This document shows, piece by piece, positions 22,693-27,863 of a DNA stretch of 27,863 nt. The notes under the pieces were generated by a model. It did not search any database. It was not told where the DNA came from and worked only from the letters and a program-made list of their open reading frames with translations. Numbering within the stretch: position 1 is the stretch's first letter; each line of letters begins with the position of its first letter. A program made the position numbers and the translations under genes. Source of the DNA: a virus; the IMG/VR virus record IMGVR_UViG_3300048791_000073, positions 1 through 27,863 of that record; one strand, given 5' to 3'.

Positions 22693-24001
22693 AATAAAAA
22701 ACTAATTCACTTAATTTTGCAAGTTGTCCAATGTAGTAAGTATCTGTCCTTATCGCACTTAACTGCACATGATAACCTTCATCTGTCCAATCTTGTGTGC
22801 CAAGTTGAAAAGAGCCAATAAGTTCTGTAGAATCAGAAACACCGACTTCATCTGCAATCTTTTGTAAGGCAGCACTATTATTACCTACCCCAATGTAATC
22901 CATTGAACCGTATAATGTCCATTTTCCCTGCAATGCGTAGTCAATAGCTTGTGCTGTCTTTAATGCACCAGCTTTTCGTAAGTCAAGCCAAGGAGTGGTA
23001 ACCACAGCTGCAACACTATCATACATATAACCATTGCCTGTTCCATAAGGATTTCCATAAGAACCTATAAAATTATATGAACCATTGGGTAAAGGTATAT
23101 CCGTAAAACCACGAAAATAAACCACAGAGTTCCAAATACGAAAACTTGTAATTGTAAAGGTTAATGTCGTATCTCCAAATACTGGAGTATAGGTTGCCCA
23201 CGCTACAATCTTTGCAGAAGGAAAATAACTTAAAGCATAAATAGTGTTCGTTGAAGGAAAATAAACCATATAACGGTTACCTATTGGTTCAACAACTGAA
23301 CATATACCGTTAAGCTGTGTCTGTGTCTGTCCATCAATCTGAGTTTGAATAAGATAATCAACAGGACTTCCAATGTCACTAATGTAACCATTAAGATTGA
23401 TTGTCTGCACCCGTAAAGACCTTACTCCACTATCGGATGGAAAGGGAACGTCGAAGTCCCCTAGTGATGCTGTTGCAAAAGGTGAGACCGTGCCTATGTT
23501 TGATAGCACCTGTTGTTGTGCAATGTTTGCCGGATTTGCATCAATGACCCATATTTGAGTCGTGCGACGAGAAAATAATGCTATCCTACCCTGAAAAGGC
23601 GCAAGACTTAACAAGACTTCGGACTGTTGACTTTGATTCGCTATATTTAGAGCAAACGCTCCAGGTGCTTGTTGCTCCCATCCAGTTGAGTCTCCATTAT
23701 CTGAACCATACCAGTAATTAGCTGACACGAAATGAACTCGACCATAAAGAGTTATAGCTGTTGTTGGCACTACAGGACTAATCGAAGCAGCCGATGCAAC
23801 ATTTTGCATCCTACCAACCCCCAAAGTAAATGTCTGTCCTGATGTCACAATATCAAATCCGTAACCATTGCCGACTGCCCATGTGCCAGCAAAGGTTACT
23901 TGATATAGTGCACCCTGTCCTACAATAGCATCAACACCGTTAGCCATAGGTGTTAAAGTCTGTGCCGAATGACCACTAGATTGATTAACAGTTGTTACCA
24001 T
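22664..24001 (-). CDS. Tail nozzle/stabilisation protein, C-terminal part
   Basis: 445 aa, beta-rich. The segment LFSRRTTQIWVID, then NIGTVSPFATASLGDFDVPF and SDSGVRSLRV (residues ~145-205) follows the pattern of tubular nozzle proteins (T7 gp12 type) and tail stabilisation proteins: F-S-x-x-x-x-x-x-W, G-T-x-S-P and G-V-x-S-L. The preceding gene carries the matching N-terminal pattern, so the function seems divided between two products. The start follows the upstream TAG by one base (TAGTATG). Confidence 0.65.
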   Translation of the reverse strand: MVTTVNQSSGHSAQTLTPMANGVDAIVGQGALYQVTFAGTWAVGNGYGFDIVTSGQTFTLGVGRMQNVASAASISPVVPTTAITLYGRVHFVSANYWYGSDNGDSTGWEQQAPGAFALNIANQSQQSEVLLSLAPFQGRIALFSRRTTQIWVIDANPANIAQQQVLSNIGTVSPFATASLGDFDVPFPSDSGVRSLRVQTINLNGYISDIGSPVDYLIQTQIDGQTQTQLNGICSVVEPIGNRYMVYFPSTNTIYALSYFPSAKIVAWATYTPVFGDTTLTFTITSFRIWNSVVYFRGFTDIPLPNGSYNFIGSYGNPYGTGNGYMYDSVAAVVTTPWLDLRKAGALKTAQAIDYALQGKWTLYGSMDYIGVGNNSAALQKIADEVGVSDSTELIGSFQLGTQDWTDEGYHVQLSAIRTDTYYIGQLAKLSELVFYYEPGDDKVA

Positions 24002-24002
24002 A

Positions 24003-25862
24003 CTAATAGTTAGTTATTGTAATAGTTGGAGACGTTACTACCAGTTTTGGTGATGAACTATCAGTAACCGTGCAAGCAATTACAATAGTTTCATTTGCAG
24101 TTACACCAAAAAGTCCACTAGTTGGAGCTATACCATTAACTGTAACACTTGCTGCAGTTGTGCTTGAAAGACTTGCTACACCAGAACCACCATACTTTAT
24201 CACATCCGATTGAATAAACCAGTAATATGTATAAGGAGCTGTTCCACCCGATATATTCAAAGACTCAACTTGAGATGAGTGAACAACACCATCTTCAGTT
24301 TGTTGTGTTGAAGGAACATTTAACAGCACAATTAACGACGTTACTACATTAAGAACAAGAGCAAGACTTCCATCAGTTGGTGTGCCAGAAGTTGTTGTAA
24401 CGGTGTAAGTGTTTGGTAACGTATCAGAACTTAATCTTGTCAATTTACTAATCATTACTAACGCACTCAAACCTGTTGCATAGGCAACGTATCCTCCGTT
24501 ACTACCACTATATGCAGTTATATTTGCGGCAATAGCTACATACCAAGCATTGTAGTTTGTTCCAGATGCAGTGACTGTCCCGCTTAAAAGATTGGTTGAA
24601 CCATTGATGATAACGCTACTACAGGCAACACCACTTGATGGTGCGGTAACAGTAAAAGCTACATTATCAATAATAACATTTCCAGTTACCACAGTCTTCA
24701 CCACATAACCATTTAGTGTTATTCCAGTATTAACAGCAGTGATGATAACCTGACTTGGTGGTGTGCTATTTGTATTTGCTGTTGCGGTATATTGTAAAGG
24801 TGATGCAATATAAGCACTTATTTGTGCAGCAACTGCTGTAGCAAGCTGTGCTGCTGTTGTTATTGTTCCACTAAAATTAACTGCGCCACCAAGAATATCA
24901 ACTCCGTTCACATAAACATGTGCTACACCACCCGTCGAGCCCTCAAGGATGAAAAAGCTACCAATAGCAGAAACTCCCGACTGTGGAGGAATAGGATTAA
25001 AAAGTTGATTGATACTTAATGTGCCAGCCCCAGATGTTATAGCCTGAGTCGCGCCATTAACTGTCGAAGCTCCAGTTGGGTCAGTAATAACAGGAGAATA
25101 GGTTAAACCAACACTAGACCAAAAAGTGAAAGTGCCTCCACTTGGTGTGGAAACAAACCAGTTAGGAGTAACAAGGGTATTAAGTGTTGATAGGATTGTA
25201 TTTGATAGCGTTACTGCAAGATTTTGATTTGACGTCCAACCGCTCAACACCGTCCCATTAACCCAAGCATCAATAGGAACAGCGTTTTGATAAACAAAAG
25301 TTAAACCATCAGAAAACGTTGCTACAACCCAAGCAAAACCACCATAAGATGTTGAGCAAGGAACAGAAACTAAAAGGTGTTTTGTAATATCATACCTCGC
25401 ACCTTGCAAGACACCAGGATGTTGTAACCGTTGATATGAAACATTATTATACCATCCACCAGGGTCTGTTCCACTTCCAAAAACTAATAAACCATTGGCT
25501 GAGGTTTCTAAACCATAAGTATTCTTACTTACAAAAATTGAAGTATAAGTCCATATGGTTGGTGTTGTTCCCGTTGCAACAAAAATTACTCCATTTGCAT
25601 TAGATGCTGCTCCAACATTTGTAAAATCATCTCCTACAATATAGCCAGAGATGATATAAGTTGCGCCTATTATCAACGTTCCCGATGTTAAAACTGTATC
25701 TCCCGCATACGATGCGTTAATAAACGCCTTTCGTATTTCAATCTCCGCGCCTTCATTAACGTGACAATCCTGTAACGTTTGTAGCGTCCCAGCTTGAGAC
25801 GTTAAAGCAGAACGACGGGTATCTAGGCCGCCCTTAAAGTTAGAGAATGAAACAAAAGGCAT
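24003..25862 (-). CDS. Tail nozzle-like protein, N-terminal part, with Ig-like C-terminus
   Basis: 619 aa. The N-terminus (FSNFKGGLDTRRSAL, then LQDCHVNEGAEIEIRKAF) matches the start of nozzle/stabilisation proteins, where a G-G-L segment is followed by N-x-x-x-x-x-x-G-x-x-x-x-R. Residues ~58-110 hold an inserted module of the tail-fibre type (GATYIISGYIVGDDFTNVGA, then NGVIFVATGTTP). The middle is Thr/Val/Ser-rich beta sequence. The end (~530-619) is an Ig/PKD- or SprB-like domain: SGGTAPYTYYWF and ACTVTDSSSP. Such domains often bind host surfaces. Preceded by a copy of the repeated dyad element. Confidence 0.65.
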   Translation of the reverse strand: MPFVSFSNFKGGLDTRRSALTSQAGTLQTLQDCHVNEGAEIEIRKAFINASYAGDTVLTSGTLIIGATYIISGYIVGDDFTNVGAASNANGVIFVATGTTPTIWTYTSIFVSKNTYGLETSANGLLVFGSGTDPGGWYNNVSYQRLQHPGVLQGARYDITKHLLVSVPCSTSYGGFAWVVATFSDGLTFVYQNAVPIDAWVNGTVLSGWTSNQNLAVTLSNTILSTLNTLVTPNWFVSTPSGGTFTFWSSVGLTYSPVITDPTGASTVNGATQAITSGAGTLSINQLFNPIPPQSGVSAIGSFFILEGSTGGVAHVYVNGVDILGGAVNFSGTITTAAQLATAVAAQISAYIASPLQYTATANTNSTPPSQVIITAVNTGITLNGYVVKTVVTGNVIIDNVAFTVTAPSSGVACSSVIINGSTNLLSGTVTASGTNYNAWYVAIAANITAYSGSNGGYVAYATGLSALVMISKLTRLSSDTLPNTYTVTTTSGTPTDGSLALVLNVVTSLIVLLNVPSTQQTEDGVVHSSQVESLNISGGTAPYTYYWFIQSDVIKYGGSGVASLSSTTAASVTVNGIAPTSGLFGVTANETIVIACTVTDSSSPKLVVTSPTITITNY

Positions 25863-25863
25863 A

Positions 25864-25885
25864 GGTTTTGTTTAGATTCTAATCA
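25864..25885 (-). promoter_or_regulatory. Repeated dyad element, copy 5 (before nozzle gene)
   Basis: On the - strand TGATTAGAATCTAAAC followed by AAAACC, ending one base before the ATG at 25862. Like copy 3 it begins exactly with the TGA stop of the upstream gene, and TTAGAATCTAA is a perfect palindrome around its central base. It opens the long tail and ejection gene run. Confidence 0.7.
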
Positions 25886-26296
25886 AGACTTGATTCCACG
25901 GTCACTATCAAATGATGATTGGCCGAATTCGTTCACAGCGATGTAAATTAGTTTTGCTTCATCTTCTGGAACAAAGTTATCTTGACAAAGTTCAAGTAAT
26001 CCACTATCACATTCTTGTTTACTTAAAGTAACATGAACCCACACTTCATTGATAAATTCTTCAAGTGTATCACGATATCCACAATCATGCCAGACTGCCG
26101 GCAAGAATGAGTTAGTAGATTGAATGTTTAACTTGACAAATTTCGGAGCACTTAACCCGTCTGTAGTTGAACTATCAGCCCCACGAAAAAGTCTACCTGA
26201 ACGAAGTCTAGTTTCTAATTGTGCCCCAATAAACGTCATGTTTGTGCCGTCGAGACACAATACATTGAGAGGTTTGTTGGGGTAGACGAATGGCAT
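25883..26296 (-). CDS. DUF1353-family protein
   Basis: 137 aa from the ATG at 26296, placed one base after the stop of the upstream gene (TAATATG). An open extension to 26347 would overlap that gene and looks random. The family pattern is clear: STTDGLSAPKFV (D-G-x-S-x-P), then FLPAVWHDCGYRD (H-D-x-x-Y) and SKQECDSGLLELC. DUF1353 proteins are phage proteins of unknown biochemistry found near lysis or tail genes; the conserved D, H and D suggest metal binding or hydrolysis, which is inference. The next gene start is preceded by the dyad element that begins with this gene's stop codon. Confidence 0.72.
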   Translation of the reverse strand: MPFVYPNKPLNVLCLDGTNMTFIGAQLETRLRSGRLFRGADSSTTDGLSAPKFVKLNIQSTNSFLPAVWHDCGYRDTLEEFINEVWVHVTLSKQECDSGLLELCQDNFVPEDEAKLIYIAVNEFGQSSFDSDRGIKS

Positions 26297-26297
26297 A

Positions 26298-26534
26298 TTA
26301 TTTAGCAAGTGCCAACATTGCAACTCCCTGTGCTGATGTAGGGTCAATTCCAGCAGTAGTAAGTTGTGCTTGCATATGCTGTTGAGCGGTTTGACTCAAT
26401 GATGCAGTAAGTGTAGCCCACTCCGCCGCTGTGACAGTTCCATTAGTTTCCCATTTAGCAATAAGGGAAGTAATCAATGTTACGGCACTTGGACCAAAGG
26501 TTGAAAGGAGAGAGATAATAAGTGTGACTGGCAT
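26298..26534 (-). CDS. Small membrane-associated phage protein (78 aa)
   Basis: 78 aa: a hydrophobic N-terminal helix (TLIISLLSTFGPSAVTLITS, residues 4-23), then KWETNGTVTAAEWATLTASL and an Ala/Gln/Thr-rich helix. The pattern of one helix plus W-E-x-N-G-x-V-T-x-x-E-W recurs in small proteins of phage lysis cassettes, but I cannot name the family. Lies between the lipoprotein and DUF1353 genes; four bases separate it from the lipoprotein stop. Confidence 0.6.
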   Translation of the reverse strand: MPVTLIISLLSTFGPSAVTLITSLIAKWETNGTVTAAEWATLTASLSQTAQQHMQAQLTTAGIDPTSAQGVAMLALAK

Positions 26535-26538
26535 ATAG

Positions 26539-26862
26539 TTATTTAGTTTCGAGGGTTGTTATTAGTGAACCAAGCTGACTAGCTTCAAGAATAAGACTAG
26601 CAGGAGCAAGTGCATTAGTTCCAGCTTGGTCAGCAGTTGCAGCAAGAGTAGCAGCAGCTTGAAGGTCATTGAAGGCTTTTGATACAACAGGAACATTATT
26701 AGTAGTAATAGTGCCTTTGATTACTAAGGAGTAGTAAGTATCAACAGCAGTAGATGCAGTTTGCTCTACAGTGAAAATTGTATTGTATGTTGTTCGTTGA
26801 CTAGATGTAGTGCACCCAATAATGGTAGTTGCAAGAACTAGTGATATGATTAGTTTTTTCAT
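26539..26862 (-). CDS. Small phage lipoprotein
   Basis: 107 aa with a clear lipoprotein signal: two Lys, hydrophobic core, lipobox IIGC (Cys17) followed by TTSS. The mature part is Ala/Thr-rich and helical (KAFNDLQAAATLAATADQ). Lipoproteins beside a holin suggest an outer-membrane spanin or lysis accessory, but it is longer than many o-spanins and no partner is certain. The signal itself supports a Gram-negative host. Confidence 0.68.
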   Translation of the reverse strand: MKKLIISLVLATTIIGCTTSSQRTTYNTIFTVEQTASTAVDTYYSLVIKGTITTNNVPVVSKAFNDLQAAATLAATADQAGTNALAPASLILEASQLGSLITTLETK

Positions 26863-26866
26863 TTGT

Positions 26867-27130
26867 TTATTGTTTTGGTGTTGTTGAAGTGGTTGATTCA
26901 GTGGTTATTTTGGGTGTAACTTCGATAGAAGTTGTATTAACTGGTTGTGTTGCATTACTCTTATGTGAAGCATAAAAGGTAACACCACACATAACTAAGC
27001 CTGTAACAAGCTCTTCAACACTTGCTGAATTTAGTGTGGCTGATGCTGCTGTTGCACCATGAGTGGCAAGTATGCCACCTACAATGGCAAGAACTTTACG
27101 GACGATACTATCAATTTGGTCTTGGTTCAT
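26867..27130 (-). CDS. Putative holin (Pam3-gp28-like)
   Basis: 87 aa. The N-terminus QIDSIVRKVLAIVGGILATHG and a second hydrophobic segment (ELVTGLVMCGVTFYASHK, ~40-57) give two membrane helices, with a polar Thr-rich tail. The order D-Q-I-x-x-x-V-R-x-x-L-x-I-V-G-G-x-L-x-x-H-G matches, from memory, the putative phage holins of the Pam3-gp28 type. Holins make the inner-membrane hole that starts lysis. The gap before its start contains TTGATAGATAAAC, resembling the repeated dyad element. Confidence 0.68.
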   Translation of the reverse strand: MNQDQIDSIVRKVLAIVGGILATHGATAASATLNSASVEELVTGLVMCGVTFYASHKSNATQPVNTTSIEVTPKITTESTTSTTPKQ

Positions 27131-27189
27131 AGTTTATTTTGTTTGTTTATCTATCAACTCTCTACATGGAATTGTTTGTAATGCGCGAA

Positions 27190-27537
27190 TTATTTGTCTG
27201 GATGGTCTAGTCGCCATTGCAAAATTGCCGTCTGCACCACCAACGTTGTCTGCCGGTCATTCTGCAACACCACAGCCTGCGCAAGCCGGTCTGCTGCCGT
27301 GCTTGTCCGCTCCACATCGGAACTAATTGGATGAATCGCCGCCGCCCAAAGACCTCCCACCACGAGCGCACCCGCAAACACTACGCTCCAGTCCGTTCGG
27401 CGCGACTTCGATATTTCATTCCCCATGGTGCGCAACAGACTGGTGATGTCATCAAGCTGGTTATTTATTCCTGTCACCGCCGTTTCCAGCTTGCCAATCC
27501 GTTCCGCGTGGTTGTTGTCCTTGTCAATTTGGTTCAT
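27190..27537 (-). CDS. Membrane protein with flanking coiled coils
   Basis: 115 aa. Residues 8-45 form a polar coiled coil (ERIGKLETAVTGINNQLDDI), residues ~50-68 one membrane helix (WSVVFAGALVVGGLWAAAI), and the rest a second helical region (AADRLAQAVVLQNDRQ). The positively charged SKSRR before the helix suggests an inside N-terminus and a periplasmic C-terminus. This layout suits a spanin-like or lysis-accessory protein, unproven. Its GC content is markedly higher than its left neighbours: two sampled 60-base lines give 57-58% against 38% in the holin gene. Confidence 0.62.
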   Translation of the reverse strand: MNQIDKDNNHAERIGKLETAVTGINNQLDDITSLLRTMGNEISKSRRTDWSVVFAGALVVGGLWAAAIHPISSDVERTSTAADRLAQAVVLQNDRQTTLVVQTAILQWRLDHPDK

Positions 27538-27652
27538 AAAATTTATTCCTCACATAAACCCACGTCGCCCTGACCATGACGGCAGCCATGCACAATGCGC
27601 CAGCCACAAGGCTCAAGACGCCGCTGCGTGAGATTGTTTGGGTGATGGTCAT
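27524..27652 (-). CDS. Small membrane protein (42 aa)
   Basis: A 42-aa frame starting on an ATGA overlap with the stop of the upstream structural gene (27649-27652) and overlapping the next gene's start by 14 nt. It begins MTITQTISRSG and continues with a hydrophobic helix (VLSLVAGALCMAAVMVRATW) and a short basic tail. The coupled start and membrane helix favour a real gene of the lysis/membrane cassette. GC-rich like the neighbouring 115-aa gene. Confidence 0.5.
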   Translation of the reverse strand: MTITQTISRSGVLSLVAGALCMAAVMVRATWVYVRNKFYEPN

Positions 27653-27863
27653 TGGTTCAAATTTGTAGTCAGTAGGTCGAAACTTCCGGCAATGCTAAAA
27701 TTAATGCCAGCAGAACCACCCGTGCCATTGTTGGTCGCGTGAATTGACAGAAAGGCGTTTGTGCCGCCCGGCCAGTAAAAAGCACCTGTGGAAACTCCGT
27801 AAGTTGTTGTCAAGTTGTTACCGGGAATATAGGCCATTAAAGCAGGGTCATCCACCCCGTTAG
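27649..27863 (-). CDS. Structural protein, C-terminal fragment (cut by window end)
   Basis: The frame runs off the right end of the window with no stop upstream, so the true start lies outside. The visible ~70 residues are beta-type and rich in Gly, Asn and Thr: YIPGNNLTTTYGVSTGAFYW, then IHATNNGTGGSAGINFSIAG. This resembles the end of a tail fibre, appendage or receptor-binding protein. Its stop overlaps the next ATG (ATGA). Confidence 0.55.
   Translation of the reverse strand, partial: NGVDDPALMAYIPGNNLTTTYGVSTGAFYWPGGTNAFLSIHATNNGTGGSAGINFSIAGSFDLLTTNLNQ

Noticed and set aside
26297-26347. N-terminal extension of the DUF1353 gene
   Set aside because: It overlaps the upstream 78-aa gene and reads as random; ATG 26296 gives the TAATATG spacing seen elsewhere.

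Overview
The window looks like part of a tailed-phage genome with a T7-like short tail (podovirus type) from a Gram-negative host. Evidence: a phage replication and recombination set, three consecutive ejection-type proteins (T7 gp14-, gp15- and gp16-like, the last 2,024 aa), nozzle-type tail proteins, a holin and a lipoprotein. Almost no gene has a Shine-Dalgarno sequence. Starts instead follow A-rich tracts or are coupled to the upstream stop by ATGA, TTGA, TAATG or TAATATG junctions. With an Ig-like repeat resembling Bacteroidota adhesin repeats, this suggests (inference only) a host that initiates without SD, such as Bacteroidota or Verrucomicrobiota. Terminase, portal, capsid and RNA polymerase genes are not in the window.

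Layout. Positions 1-169 form a leader with an inverted repeat. Positions 170-12118 (+ strand) are one tightly packed early/replication block: small proteins including four mini-ORFs of 20-45 aa, a Cas4-like Fe-S nuclease, a Sak4-like ATPase, an SSB-like protein, a ParB-methyltransferase fusion, a UDG-exonuclease-polymerase A fusion, an ATP-dependent DNA ligase and a DUF3987-type helicase. Positions 12119-12269 are a convergent gap with a terminator. Positions 12270-27863 are on the - strand, read right to left: a partial structural protein, a membrane/lysis cassette, DUF1353, two nozzle-like proteins, a GNAT protein, three ejection proteins, then a three-gene metabolic operon (amidinotransferase, phosphatidylserine decarboxylase, 59-aa CxxC protein).

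How the parts fit. The + block copies, repairs, joins and marks DNA. The - block builds the tail, delivers DNA and lyses the cell. Two features stand out. First, a conserved ~20-bp element with an imperfect dyad, GWTWAGAWTCTAAACAAAAC, occurs five times, always in the direction of transcription. Three copies sit directly before start codons (helicase, amidinotransferase, nozzle protein) and two lie inside genes, one of them at the ParB/methyltransferase junction just before an in-frame ATG. This is probably a phage promoter, operator or translation element. Second, the phage carries a guanidino-modifying enzyme fused by operon structure to a pyruvoyl decarboxylase. That is an unusual enzyme pair that could modify host lipid, a polyamine-like metabolite or the phage DNA.
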